Part shown: positions 1 through 8,996 of the stretch, one piece after another | Position numbering within the stretch: the stretch's first letter is position 1 | Layout of the letters: the number at the start of each line of letters is the position of its first letter | Assembly (NCBI GenBank): GCA_016699515.1 | Contig: CP064978.1 | Coordinates: 496,001 to 560,000 of the forward strand | DNA from: Candidatus Peregrinibacteria bacterium | GTDB lineage: Bacteria > Patescibacteriota > Gracilibacteria > UM-FILTER-43-11 | Length of the DNA: 64,000 nucleotides | Direction: 5' to 3' | Notes under the pieces: generated by a model | The model's database searches: none | The model's input: the letters and a program-made list of their open reading frames with translations, nothing else | What the model was told of the DNA's origin: nothing | Made by a program: the position numbers and the translations under genes

Positions 1-1956
1 TTCAATGTCGGCGCGAGTTAGACCAGGATTTTTGCTGCGCGTTTTATCATTTTTAATATTTTTCAATACGTTTCTAATGGATTCTTTCCCTTTTTCTTGC
101 ATTATTTTTTGCATTAATGTGAACTCATCGTGATTTTGTACGAATTTTTCCACCGGATTGCGATCTTCTAAAGTGCGAGTTAGTTTGTTGAGCCCCAATT
201 TAACGCCAATGCGATTCTTGCCTCCGGCATCTTCCGAAAAATAGTTGGCGGTCTCGGGCAACTCTTTTACCTTATTAATTCCATATAAGGTTCCTGCGGC
301 AGCCCACAAATACGGATTTCCGATCACCCCTTCAATTCCATTCGATTTATTGCGCATCAAATTAAGGCCAATGGTGGTCACCGCCCAAATGCGCCCCAGA
401 TTTAGTGCTAAATCTTTTCCATTAAATCCGCCCCGAGCCACTCGACTTATGTATCGTGTGGAATGCTTTTCGGTGATGTCGCCATAGTTCAAATTGATGT
501 CAGCCATCTTTTTTTCTGCACTTACTTTTGCCAATGCTTCTTTTTGACCCATGTTTCCTAGTACCCACTCAGCCTCTTGAGCCAATTTGACCATGGCCCA
601 AAAACGAGGTTCTTTTAAATATCCTTTATTTTTACTGTCGTGTGGTCGGCTCAAAATGTTTTGAACGGATTGAAATAATTTTTCACGCTCCGAAGGTTCC
701 ATGAGCATCTTTGATTTGCCGTCTGCCCCCTTGGACATAAACGCTACCAAGTGCTCATCATCCAGATTTTTAGACCACGTTTCTCCATGAATGAGGCGAT
801 CCACTTCTTTTTCCACTTTTTTTTCAAATAGGGCTTCTTGTCCTTTGGGTATCGAGGCTAGTGCGGCGCTCATGTTATCCACGTGCTCTCTTCCGGCGTT
901 GGCGGAATTTGAAAAGGCCTGCAAGGCTTCTAAAAATACTTTGGGTCCTTGTTTGCTTTTAGCGTCCATCACTTCTCTAAAAAGGTCGCTTGCTTGCTTA
1001 AAGTCGTCCGGCACTTTTACCGATGTGATTTGGCTCAATGCGACTTTGAATTGCGATTGACTGTAATTGCGCACCGTACCATCGATGATTTGATCGGTTA
1101 TTTTTTGCGCCGCTTCTTCGTAGACGCTTTGATCCAGCATGGCTGCCGATTCAATTTGATCCCATTTTTTAGGATCGTTGGCCCACTCGACCAACAAGTC
1201 GGCCTTATTTTTGAACCGATCGGCTTGCATTTTTAGCGCTTTTAGATCGGCATAATCAATAAATCCATCCTGATTGGCATTTTTTTTGTAGAGCTCTTTT
1301 AAGTTATTCTGAATTTCGACCAATCGGGTCTTTAGTAATTTGGGATCGGTTTCCTGATACGCGTCCACCAATTGCTCTTCTAAACGTGCCTCTACCACTT
1401 CTTGCCATTCGTCCGCCCAATCCTCGTATTCATCTTGCTGATCTTCGCTTAGTCCGTGCTTTTGCACTTCTCGGTTTAAATACTGCTGATTGAGCGCGCT
1501 TAGGTAAGCGTCGAATTCTTGGGTGGTTTTGGATTGATTTTCAATGGTTTTAAGCGTTGGGATGAGCTTTTCGGGATCTTGAAACGCGTTCACCTCTTTT
1601 TTTAGCTCCTCCAGGGCAGTTTGTTGATGTTCTGCAATCGATTTCAGTGCTTCACCATGTTTTACTTTGGCATGTGTCAATTGATAAGACCATTCCGCAT
1701 ACATCGCTGCGTATTCAGCTTTTATATTGGTTAATAAACGTGCTTTTGCCTGATCGCTGATCGTGCTCTTTAAAACCAGACTTTCCCACCATTTTACCTG
1801 CGTGTCGGGGTGATGGGCTTCTAAAAACTGGCTCACTTCTTTTGATGGCTCGCTTGGCTTACGCTGAGCCACCCCTGTTTCTGCCAATTCGGCTGGTACT
1901 TCGTTAAAACACCAGCGCTCGTTCATCCGATGATTTTTGCAAAAAAGCACTCGCAT
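1..1956 (-). CDS. Large helical protein of unknown function, 3' end outside window
   Basis: An uninterrupted minus-strand frame of 652 codons starts at an ATG at 1956 and is still open at base 1, so the protein is longer than what is seen. The upstream gene's TAA (1960-1962) is in the same frame, so this ATG is the first usable one. The sequence is rich in Lys, Glu, Gln and Ala and looks mostly alpha-helical. About residue 230 a loop reading NANQDGFIDYAD matches the spacing of an EF-hand calcium loop. A more hydrophobic stretch near residues 560-600 may touch a membrane. No signal peptide is visible. It lies 3 bp behind the two-TM gene and is probably cotranscribed with it. I do not recognise the family. 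The frame is certain; the role is unknown. Confidence 0.75.
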   Translation of the reverse strand, partial: MRVLFCKNHRMNERWCFNEVPAELAETGVAQRKPSEPSKEVSQFLEAHHPDTQVKWWESLVLKSTISDQAKARLLTNIKAEYAAMYAEWSYQLTHAKVKHGEALKSIAEHQQTALEELKKEVNAFQDPEKLIPTLKTIENQSKTTQEFDAYLSALNQQYLNREVQKHGLSEDQQDEYEDWADEWQEVVEARLEEQLVDAYQETDPKLLKTRLVEIQNNLKELYKKNANQDGFIDYADLKALKMQADRFKNKADLLVEWANDPKKWDQIESAAMLDQSVYEEAAQKITDQIIDGTVRNYSQSQFKVALSQITSVKVPDDFKQASDLFREVMDAKSKQGPKVFLEALQAFSNSANAGREHVDNMSAALASIPKGQEALFEKKVEKEVDRLIHGETWSKNLDDEHLVAFMSKGADGKSKMLMEPSEREKLFQSVQNILSRPHDSKNKGYLKEPRFWAMVKLAQEAEWVLGNMGQKEALAKVSAEKKMADINLNYGDITEKHSTRYISRVARGGFNGKDLALNLGRIWAVTTIGLNLMRNKSNGIEGVIGNPYLWAAAGTLYGINKVKELPETANYFSEDAGGKNRIGVKLGLNKLTRTLEDRNPVEKFVQNHDEFTLMQKIMQEKGKESIRNVLKNIKNDKTRSKNPGLTRADIE

Positions 1957-1959
1957 GAA

Positions 1960-2451
1960 TTAGAGTCTTAACAGACGAATAAATAAATCGATCAATCGTT
2001 CGTCCTGGCCTTCTACTTCGGGAATTTCGGCGCTGAGCAACTTGCGCAGTTCCACGGGGTTTTGCTCGTTTAATTGAATGACTAAATGGGTGCTTGTCTT
2101 GTTTCCCAATTTTAAATTTAATGTTTGCACAAAGGGGGGATTGTACACTATCCAAAATGAGTTAATCATATTGTACGCATACAAACGGTCCGCCACTTTG
2201 ATTCCCAGTTCGGTTATTTGAACCGAAATAATTTTTGGTGATTGATTGTGTGTGAGCGCATACACGCCTGCCAAAAGAATGAACACAATCGCCGTGGTGG
2301 CTGCGTTGGAATAAATCGCATAGCCAATCACCAGAATCATCAAAACTCCCGCTGTTAAAAACCATTGTTTTGACTTTGGATGATTAATGAATTCAGGAGT
2401 GTGCCACTCCAGCAGTGTTCGATTGTGCGATGATTGAGTTGTTTCTTTCAT
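1960..2451 (-). CDS. Two-TM membrane protein with C-terminal soluble domain
   Basis: This 163-residue protein has a polar N-terminus of about 29 residues, two adjacent hydrophobic helices (about 30-47 and 51-66), and a C-terminal soluble part of about 95 residues that looks beta-rich and then helical. The layout resembles bacterial PH-like or YcxB-like membrane proteins, but I cannot assign a family. The ATG at 2451 lies about 18 nt behind the expected start of transcription from a TATAAT box on the same strand. The following gene begins 3 bp after its stop, which implies an operon. No Shine-Dalgarno site is obvious. Confidence 0.75.
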   Translation of the reverse strand: MKETTQSSHNRTLLEWHTPEFINHPKSKQWFLTAGVLMILVIGYAIYSNAATTAIVFILLAGVYALTHNQSPKIISVQITELGIKVADRLYAYNMINSFWIVYNPPFVQTLNLKLGNKTSTHLVIQLNEQNPVELRKLLSAEIPEVEGQDERLIDLFIRLLRL

Positions 2452-2475
2452 GGGAAAGCTAAAAATAATCTTTTT

Positions 2476-2504
2476 ATTATATCACAAAACATCTGATTTT
2501 GGAA
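2476..2504 (-). promoter_or_regulatory. Sigma-70-type promoter for the 2451-to-1 operon
   Basis: On the minus strand a perfect -10 TATAAT (2481-2476) lies 17 bp behind a weak -35 TTCCAA (2504-2499). It points toward the start codon at 2451. The -10 is convincing and the -35 is poor. Confidence 0.5.
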
Positions 2505-2584
2505 GTTTGAAGTTTTCGCCCTTTCTCTTCCCCTGATTCACCCCGTAGTGTATAACTAGTAGGCTCTATTACTCTTTTTAGTCC

Positions 2585-3654
2585 ATGCTCGAAAAATTAC
2601 TTTCGTTAAAGGCGGATTACCAGGCTTTGCAAGCCAAAATGGCCGATCCTTTGATCGCTTCCAATCCGAATGAATTTATAATTTTAGCTCAAAAGGAGGC
2701 CGGCTTGCGCCCTCTGGTTGGGTTGATTGAAAATTATGAACGCTGTGTGCGCACCATTCAGGAATCTGAAGAACTATTGGAAACTGAGCGCGACCCAGAC
2801 ATGGTTGAAATGATTAAAGAAGAGCTTTCCAATGCCAAGGAGATGAAGCCGGAATGGGAAGAGAAACTTAAAATTGCCTTGCTGCCCAAGGATCCCATGG
2901 ATGATAAAAACGTGATTATGGAAATTCGCGCAGGAACCGGAGGCGAAGAAGCGGCTTTGTTTGGCGCCGAATTAATGCGTATGTATTTGCGTTACGCCGA
3001 GCAGGCCGGCTTTGGAACCGAAATTCTATCCAAAAGTGATGCGGATGCAGGCGGCATTAAAGAAGTGGTTTTTAAAATTTCGGGTCATGGGGCTTATTCA
3101 AAATTAAAGTATGAAAGCGGTGCGCACCGGGTGCAGCGTATTCCGCCACCGAAAGTTCGGGTCGCATTCATACCTCGGCGGTCACGGTTGCTGTGCTCCC
3201 CGAAGCGGAGGAAGTGGACATTCATATTGATCCGAATGACCTAAGAATCGATGTGTATCGTTCCAGCGGAAATGGAGGACAGAGCGTGAATACAACCGAT
3301 TCGGCCGTTCGCATTACGCATCTTCCTTCCGGGTTGGTTATTACCTGTCAGGACGAAAAATCCCAGATCAAGAATAAGGCTAAGGCCATGTCCGTTTTGC
3401 GCGCTCGGCTGTATCAAATTGAAGAAGACAAGCGTGCTAAGGAGCTTGGAGACATGCGGTCTAGCCAAGTGGGTACCGGCGATCGAAGTGAAAAAATTCG
3501 TACCTACAACTTTCCACAAGATCGGGTGACCGATCATCGCATCAAACAAAGTTGGAATAATTTACCCGGGGTGATGGATGGGGGAATCGAGGCGATCATT
3601 GAACAGTTGATTTTGGAGGATCAGGCAAAAAAGCTTGCGCAAGTTAATCGTTGA
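2585..3654 (+). CDS. prfA: Peptide chain release factor 1 (one frameshift)
   Basis: RF1 recognises UAA and UAG in the ribosomal A site and triggers peptide release. The first part (2585 to about 3145) carries the helical N-terminal domain and the conserved GTGGEEAALF and GAHRVQRIP segments. The second frame (to 3654) continues with the codon-recognition domain and the GGQ motif (SSGNGGQSVNTTD). One base is missing near 3145, exactly in the middle codon of the expected PxT recognition tripeptide. Restoring it gives 356 residues, the normal length. The ATG at 2585 gives the usual N-terminus. The stop TGA overlaps the next gene's TTG start, suggesting translational coupling. The indel is most likely a sequence error, since many neighbours have the same defect. 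Confidence 0.93.
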
Positions 3655-3911
3655 AACCCTTCATGAAGTCCATCATTCGCACCTGTGCAGGCTGTAAAGG
3701 TAAATTTGATCAAAGTGATTTGATTCGCTTGATCAAGAGCACGCAAGGAGGCATAGCGATTCAGGCGCGCGGGGGGAGGGGGTTATATTTATGCAAAAAG
3801 CAGACTTGTTTTAAGCGTTTGAATCAGCCAAAACGATTGCATTACCTTTTTAAAACCTCTGCCTTTCCCGAAAACCTGGAACGTGATTTAATGAGTTTAT
3901 GCATCAATTAA
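3651..3911 (+). CDS. ylxR: YlxR/RnpM family RNA-binding protein (DUF448)
   Basis: The protein has the family signature: an RTCAGCKGKF start, a short beta sheet, and the GRGLYLCKKQTCF loop with paired cysteines. Family members are small RNA-binding proteins; in Firmicutes the homologue RnpM binds RNase P RNA, and the gene often sits near nusA or infB. The frame opens with TTG at 3651, overlapping the prfA stop as TTGA. An internal ATG at 3663 is an alternative start that still keeps the whole domain. The 3' end overlaps the helicase start by 13 nt. Placement after prfA is unusual but fits a translation-linked operon. The family call is solid; the exact start is uncertain. Confidence 0.85.
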   Translation: MKPFMKSIIRTCAGCKGKFDQSDLIRLIKSTQGGIAIQARGGRGLYLCKKQTCFKRLNQPKRLHYLFKTSAFPENLERDLMSLCIN

Positions 3912-6812
3912 ACTCGGAACAACAGCGGGCGGTCGTGCATCAAAATGGACCTCTTTTGGTAGTGGCGGGGGCCGGGACGGGTAAAACGCGTGTGATTACT
4001 GAGCGGATTTTTCACATTACGGATCAGAAATGGTGTAAAAATGAACAAATTTTAGCGCTCACGTTCACCGAAAAAGCCACGCAAGAAATTGAAGAACGGG
4101 TGGATGAACGCATGCCGATTGGGTACGAGTCCATTTCCATTCACACTTTTCATGGATTTTGTGACACGCTGCTTCGGCGTTATGGGCTTGATATTGGGCT
4201 GCCGGCCGGGTTTAAAATTTTACAAGGCGTGGAACAATGGCAATTTTTGAAGAAACATTTGTATGAATTTGAACTGGATTATTACCGGCCCCTTGGGAAC
4301 CCATCGTCGTTCATTTCTGCCTTGCTCAGTGCTTTTTCGCGCTTAAAAGAGGAGTTAAATACGCCGGAACAGGTTGTTGAATTAGCTCAAAAAAAATTAG
4401 ATTCTGCAGCAGGTGATGATGCCGCGCCTGGCGGCGGGCAGGAAAAAACCGAGGCGATTCGTTTGCTGGAACTAGGGAAAGCGTATCAAAAATATCAAAC
4501 GTTGATGCTTGAAAATGGTTTTTTGGATTACGCGGATTTGCATTATTACGTCATTCAGCTGCTCGAAAAGCGTCCGAATATTTTGAAATTCCTTCAGGGG
4601 TTTTATCAATATATTTTGGTGGATGAGTATCAAGACACCAACATTGCGCAAAACCGCTTGGTCGATTTGCTCGCTGCTCAGCACAAAAACCTGATGGTGG
4701 TGGGGGATGATGACCAGTCGATTTATAAATTTCGAGGGGCGGCGATTTCGAACATTTTGCAATTCGACGATAAATATCCCGAGGCAAAAAAGGTGGTTTT
4801 AACTCAAAACTATCGTTCCAATCAAGCTATTTTAGATTTCGCATACGCGTCGATTCAAAAAAACAATCCTGATCGATTGGAGGTGAAGTCGAACATCAAC
4901 AAAAAAATCACCGGGCAATCGTCCGGTTCGGCAGATAGTGTTGAGCTGTTACACGCCACCACCATTGAACAAGAAGTGGAGTTTGTGATTGATCACATTC
5001 GTTCTCGAACTCGAGAAGGCGCGACGACGTCGTCGCGCCTTCTCTCGGGTGTTGCCATCCTTGCACGTACCAACGCTCATTTGTATCCCTTTGTAGAAGG
5101 ATTGAGGCAAGCCAACATTCCGTATCATTTTCTTTCGGAAAAAGGTTTGTACCAAAAAGAAGAAATTCGTGATTTAATGGCGGTGCTTCGGGTGGTTTCA
5201 AACCCGACCGACAACATGAGTTTGTACCGTGTGCTTCGCATGCCGCAGTGGAAACTTTCGATGGAATTGATTTTGAGCTGTCTTGAAGAATCCAAGAAGG
5301 GATATCAAACTGTTTTTCACTATCTCAAAACTGTTTCCGAAGCGGAATTTTTAATGTCGACTCTGCAAAACCTGATCGACTTTTCGCGCGATCATTCGGT
5401 GGGTGAGGTGCTTTATCGTTTTACCGAAATCACTCAGCTTTATGAAAACTTGCTGCAAAAAGAAACGATTGAGGCTGAAGAACAAATTGTGAACATCGCA
5501 ACTTTTTTTGGAAAAATTAAAGAATTTGAGAGTGGGAACGCCGAAAAAACCGTGAAGGACTTTGTGAATTATCTTGATTTAGCCGAAGAGGCCGGTGAAA
5601 ACCCCGCAGCCAAGTTTGAACTCGAAGACCGCGAAGGGGTGTTTGTTTCGACCATTCATGGGTCTAAAGGGCTCGAATTTGACACGGTGTTTGTGCCCCA
5701 TTTAACCAACGATGCGTTCCCGGCGCGTGATCGCCAGGATGCGATTTCGATTCCCGATGAACTGATTCAAGAAATGACCTCGAATGAATCGGATTCCAGC
5801 ACCACGCATTTGCAAGAAGAGCGCCGGTTGTTTTACGTTGCCGTCACTCGTGCCAAAGAAAAGCTTTATTTAAGCTACAGCGATTATTACAACCCCAGTA
5901 GCGCCAAAGCTCCGCGCAAAAAAAAGTTGACCCGGTTTGTAGAAGAAATCCTGGACGACGTTCATTTGCTTAAAACCGAAAAAACCACCGAGGGTGTTGA
6001 GCGATTTTTAAAGCCAAAAAAAGCCATTCAGCCAGAATCACTTTCTGCGGAAAAGCCCGCTGTGACTCAGTTTAGCTACTCTCAGCTCCAAACCTTCGCC
6101 GACTGCCCTCGCAAATATCAGTATCAGTATTTATACAAACTTCCCCAGCCATTTACCGGAGCACTTAGTTTTGGGTCCACCATGCACAATACGCTTCAAA
6201 AATTTTATGATCAGGTGATTGCCTCAAAGCAGGCCTCGCTTTTTGAAGACTACAATCCCGATATTTCTCTTGATAAGATTCTTTCCTTGTACGAAGAAAG
6301 TTGGATCGATCAGGGGTACGAAAGAAAGGAGCACCGTGATTTGCGCAGGCAGCGTGAGCGAAATTTTAACTCAATTTTACTCTCATTTTAAAGAAAATAC
6401 GGAGCAAGTGCGCTTTTTAGAAAAGGGATTTAAGTTGAAAATTGGCGATTTTACCCTAACCGGGCGCATTGATCGTGCCGACGACTTGCCCGATGGCACG
6501 CTTGAAATTATTGATTATAAAACCGGTAAATCGCGCAAGCAAAAGGACGTAGAAGAGGATATGCAGCTTTTTATTTATGCAATGGCGGCTCATGAATGTT
6601 TTGGTCTGACGGCGAGTCGGCTGACGCTCTATTTTTTGGATGATGACGTGAAACTTAGTACCGAGCCGAGCTCGGAAAAAATCGATCAGGTTCGTTTAAA
6701 GTTGATTGATATGGCACACGCAGTCAATCAGTCGGACTTTGCACCAACCCCCAGCGAATTTACTTGTTCGTTTTGCCCGTTTAATAAAGTATGTGATCAA
6801 AGTGCGGTTTAA
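3899..6812 (+). CDS. UvrD/AddA-type helicase fused to a PDDEXK nuclease (one frameshift)
   Basis: The N-terminal 650 residues form a superfamily 1A helicase: Walker A (AGAGTGKTR), the DEYQDTN Walker B, the GDDDQSIYKFRGA motif, and the VAVTRAKEKLYLS motif VI. A C-terminal RecB/AddB-like nuclease follows. Its Q-box (FSYSQLQTFADCPRKYQ), GRIDRAD and EIIDYKTGK catalytic segments and a final CSFCPFNKVC triplet suggest, with the earlier Cys, a 4Fe-4S cluster. This is the architecture of AdnB- or AddB-like enzymes that process double-strand breaks. A frameshift near 6340-6380 separates the helicase from most of the nuclease. Removing one base gives 970 residues. Two GC-rich segments look like in-frame insertions (AAGDDAAPGGGQ near 4417-4442 and the palindrome at 5013-5044). 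It is followed by rmuC, another recombination gene. Confidence 0.9.
5013..5044. repeat. Perfect 32-bp palindrome inside the helicase coding sequence
   Basis: Two 16-bp arms (5013-5028 and 5029-5044) are exact reverse complements with no loop, centred on ACGT. It reads in frame as EGATTSSRLL, at a place where related helicases have a short linker. It is much more GC-rich than its surroundings and looks like a small inserted element that left the reading frame intact. Confidence 0.9.
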
Positions 6813-6813
6813 G

Positions 6814-6841
6814 TTTTCAGTTGTAGGTTGTAAGTTAAAAC
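6814..6841. repeat. Degenerate 7-bp repeat array after the helicase gene
   Basis: The sequence reads as four heptamers in register (TTTTCAG, TTGTAGG, TTGTAAG, then TTAAAAC). It belongs to the heptamer arrays seen at several gene junctions in this window. Confidence 0.55.
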
Positions 6842-6845
6842 TGTG

Positions 6846-6874
6846 TTGACTAGTGAACATTTGTTTACTATTAT
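6846..6874 (+). promoter_or_regulatory. Sigma-70-type promoter ahead of the four-helix-bundle cassette
   Basis: A -35 TTGACT (6846-6851), a 17-bp spacer and a -10 TATTAT (6869-6874) give a near-consensus promoter. Transcription would begin near 6881, just before the left inverted-repeat arm, so the whole hairpin cassette and probably rmuC would be transcribed. Confidence 0.65.
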
Positions 6875-6888
6875 TAGTTGGTAATGTG

Positions 6889-7340
6889 GTGCGCAGTGCT
6901 ACTGTGCTGCAGAAATTTAGTATTTAAGTCAGTTTGGTATGAAAAATATATTTGATAATATTCTTGTTTGGAGGAAGTCACACGAGTTAGCCTTGGTAAT
7001 CTATAAGCTTACAAGATCCTTTCCTAGTGAAGAACGTTATGGACTAGTTGATGATATGAGGCGTGCAGCCCGTTCGGTTCCGACTAACATTGTTGAAGGT
7101 TACAAAAGAAAGGGTTACAAGGATTCGATGAAGTTTTTCAATTATAGTGATGCCTCTTTGTGTGAACTTCGTTATCAAACTAAATTAGCTTTTGATCTTG
7201 GTTATTTAATCGAGCCTGATTTTAATAGCGTAGAGCTTCTTGAAGATCAAGTTGGTCGCCTGCTTCATGGTTGGCAAAAGACCTATTTACCCAAACAATA
7301 ATCATGTATTTTATTTCTGCAGCACAGTAGCACTGCGCAC
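6889..7340 (+). mobile_element. 452-bp cassette bounded by perfect 28-bp inverted repeats, carrying a four-helix-bundle gene
   Basis: The arm at 6889-6916 (starting GTGCGCAGTGCTAC) is the exact reverse complement of 7313-7340 (ending GTAGCACTGCGCAC). Complementarity continues weakly outside the arms. The only gene inside starts 22 bp after the left arm and ends 11 bp before the right arm. As RNA the arms would form one long stem with the gene in the loop. This is the plan of 23S rRNA intervening sequences, whose encoded proteins belong to the same family, but here no rRNA is present. That it is mobile is my inference; the repeats themselves are directly visible. Confidence 0.7.
6939..7301 (+). 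CDS. Four-helix-bundle protein (23S rRNA intervening-sequence protein family)
   Basis: This 120-residue protein has the family hallmarks: an early VWRKSHELALVIYKLT helix, the FPSEERYGLVDDMRRAARSVPTNIVEGYKR segment, and a final FDLGYLI...LEDQVGRLLHGW helix. Members were first found inside intervening sequences of bacterial 23S rRNA. They are small alpha-helical bundles, with no enzymatic activity established that I know of. Start at ATG 6939; there is no clear Shine-Dalgarno. The gene fills the space between two perfect 28-bp inverted repeats, which is the most informative thing about it. It is not part of an rRNA gene here but lies between the helicase-nuclease and rmuC. Confidence 0.9.
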   Translation: MKNIFDNILVWRKSHELALVIYKLTRSFPSEERYGLVDDMRRAARSVPTNIVEGYKRKGYKDSMKFFNYSDASLCELRYQTKLAFDLGYLIEPDFNSVELLEDQVGRLLHGWQKTYLPKQ

Positions 7341-7353
7341 TAACCTAACGACT

Positions 7354-8520
7354 ATGACTACAGTAAACATTTTACTATTCATCGGACTAGCAGTTATTGG
7401 CTTTCTGGTTTACCGTTTGACCGAGCAGATGAAGCGTCAGCAAGACGAAAAAAAAGACGACAAAACGGTTTTGATGCTTCAGGAACAGCTCAATCAGTTG
7501 CGACATACGTTTGATCAAGGCCTTCGGAATCAGGATAAAACCCTGAACGAGCAGTTGCATCGTTCTCAAGAGGCCCTTCAGCAGCAATTTGCCAGTAGCT
7601 CTAAAATCGTGCGCGAGGTGACCGATAATGTAAAAAGTGTCACTGAAAAATTGACCGAACTGAATGAAACCAACAAGCAGGTAGTCGGCTTTGCAGAGCA
7701 ACTCAAAACACTTGAAAACACCCTTCGAAATCCCAAACAACGTGGTGTGTTGGGTGAAATGTTTTTAGAAAACCTGCTTTCGAACGTACTTCCGCCGAGC
7801 AGTTTTCAAATGCAATACAGCTTTCAGAATGGCGAGGCCGTAGATGCCATTATTCGCGTTAATCAACACATTATACCGATCGACGCTAAGTTCTCGCTTG
7901 AAAACTACAACCGCATTATGGAAGAAAAAAACGATGGCGCGCGCGATGTGCTCCAAAAAGAATTCAAGGCGGATCTTAAAAAACGGATCGATGAAACCAG
8001 TAAATACGTTCGCCCCAACGAGGGTACTACCGATTTTGCCTTCATGTTCATTCCGGCGGATGGAGTGTTTTATAACTTACTCACTCACAAGGTGGGGTCG
8101 ATTGAGGTGAACACGGTTGACTTGATCGATTACGCCTTTAAAAAACGGGTGATCTTAGTTTCGCCTATGACTTTTTATGCCTATTTGCAAACGGTGATGC
8201 ATTCGCTTCGGGCTTTGGCGATCGAAGAATCGGCCAAGGAAATTCAAAAGCGAGTGGGCGATTTGGGTCGACATTTGAATTCGTACGAAGACTATTTCAC
8301 CAAAATCGGAAGCCACTTGGGAACTACGGTGAACATGTATAACCAAGCTGGTAAAGAGCTTTCGAAAGTTGATAAAGACATTCTTAAAATTACCGAAGGG
8401 GAAGTGGGTGGCAATCTTGATCTAGAGTCGGTTGAAAAACCTCAGCTATTTGAAGGGGTTGGATCAAAAGTAACCATCAAAATTCAAGATCGTAAACTTA
8501 AATCAAGTGATGCGGCGTAG
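7354..8520 (+). CDS. rmuC: DNA recombination protein RmuC
   Basis: RmuC proteins limit DNA rearrangements and are predicted nucleases. The protein begins with a hydrophobic anchor (VNILLFIGLAVIGFLVYRL), followed by a long Gln- and Glu-rich coiled coil (about residues 25-120) and the RmuC domain. That domain contains RGVLGEMFLENLLSN, the VDAIIRV...PIDAKFSLENY segment typical of the PD-(D/E)XK-like core, and FIPADGVF. I chose the ATG at 7354, giving 388 residues, because it puts the membrane anchor at the N-terminus. An in-frame start at 7240 would read back through the inverted repeat and overlap the four-helix-bundle gene. The start lies 13 bp after the right cassette arm, so the cassette occupies what would otherwise be the rmuC leader. 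Confidence 0.92.
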   Translation: MTTVNILLFIGLAVIGFLVYRLTEQMKRQQDEKKDDKTVLMLQEQLNQLRHTFDQGLRNQDKTLNEQLHRSQEALQQQFASSSKIVREVTDNVKSVTEKLTELNETNKQVVGFAEQLKTLENTLRNPKQRGVLGEMFLENLLSNVLPPSSFQMQYSFQNGEAVDAIIRVNQHIIPIDAKFSLENYNRIMEEKNDGARDVLQKEFKADLKKRIDETSKYVRPNEGTTDFAFMFIPADGVFYNLLTHKVGSIEVNTVDLIDYAFKKRVILVSPMTFYAYLQTVMHSLRALAIEESAKEIQKRVGDLGRHLNSYEDYFTKIGSHLGTTVNMYNQAGKELSKVDKDILKITEGEVGGNLDLESVEKPQLFEGVGSKVTIKIQDRKLKSSDAA

Positions 8521-8524
8521 GTAG

Positions 8525-8553
8525 TTGCTTTTTAGGCTGTTTTTTGCTATAAT
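8525..8553 (+). promoter_or_regulatory. Extended -10 promoter of the pilin-like operon
   Basis: The -35 is TTGCTT (8525-8530), the spacer is 17 bp, and the -10 is TATAAT (8548-8553) preceded by TGC. Bases 8537-8569 match 24105-24137 at 31 of 33 positions, including the start of the transcript. The leader is about 23 nt. Confidence 0.75.
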
Positions 8554-8582
8554 AATTAGATTTATTTACTTAGCAAGCAGCC

Positions 8583-8996
8583 TTGATTAAACGCATTCTA
8601 TTTTTACTCACCTTGATGGTCGTTTTGTTAGTGGGAGGGTATGCAAGTTCTCGTGTGTCGTACGCTCAGTCTGACCGATTGAATGACACCGAATACATGT
8701 TTGATCTTCAGCCGCTTACTCATCGCGATGTTCAGGATCAGAGTTTTATTCGCCAAGGAATTAATTTTATTTTTAATCGAGCGATTACGATCATGGCTGC
8801 CACAATTGGCTCCGCGGCGGTGCTTATTATGAGTATCGGAGGCTTTAGAATGCTTGCTTCCACAGGAAATCAGGAAGAGTACGACAAGGGAAAAGGAATG
8901 GTTACCAAGGCCGTGATTGGCTTGGCTGTTGCGCTATCAGCCTATATGGCGGTCATTTTGGTACAAACGCTTATCAACAGTATTTATGGTGCTTAA
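8583..8996 (+). CDS. T4SS-pilin-like two-TM protein, copy 1
   Basis: This 137-residue protein has a signal peptide (MIKRILFLLTLMVVLLVGG, cut probably near SYA) and then two hydrophobic helices joined by a short polar loop, GNQEEYDKGKGMVTKAVIG. That hairpin with a Gly-Asn-Gln-Glu loop is characteristic of the VirB2/TrbC-like 'T4SS pilin' family common in Candidate Phyla Radiation genomes. I chose the TTG at 8583 because it supplies the complete signal peptide; the ATG at 8613 would cut it short. It is the first of five consecutive relatives. The 3' end overlaps the next start by 11 nt. No VirB4-type ATPase is in the window, so the structure it builds is unknown. Confidence 0.75.
   Translation: MIKRILFLLTLMVVLLVGGYASSRVSYAQSDRLNDTEYMFDLQPLTHRDVQDQSFIRQGINFIFNRAITIMAATIGSAAVLIMSIGGFRMLASTGNQEEYDKGKGMVTKAVIGLAVALSAYMAVILVQTLINSIYGA

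Noticed and set aside
245..1236. Three plus-strand frames of 80-95 codons
   Set aside because: They lie antisense to a continuous 652-codon minus-strand frame with natural protein composition, and they show no family pattern.
5013..5044. Intrinsic terminator inside the helicase gene
   Set aside because: The palindrome has no loop and no T-run, and the coding frame continues through it.
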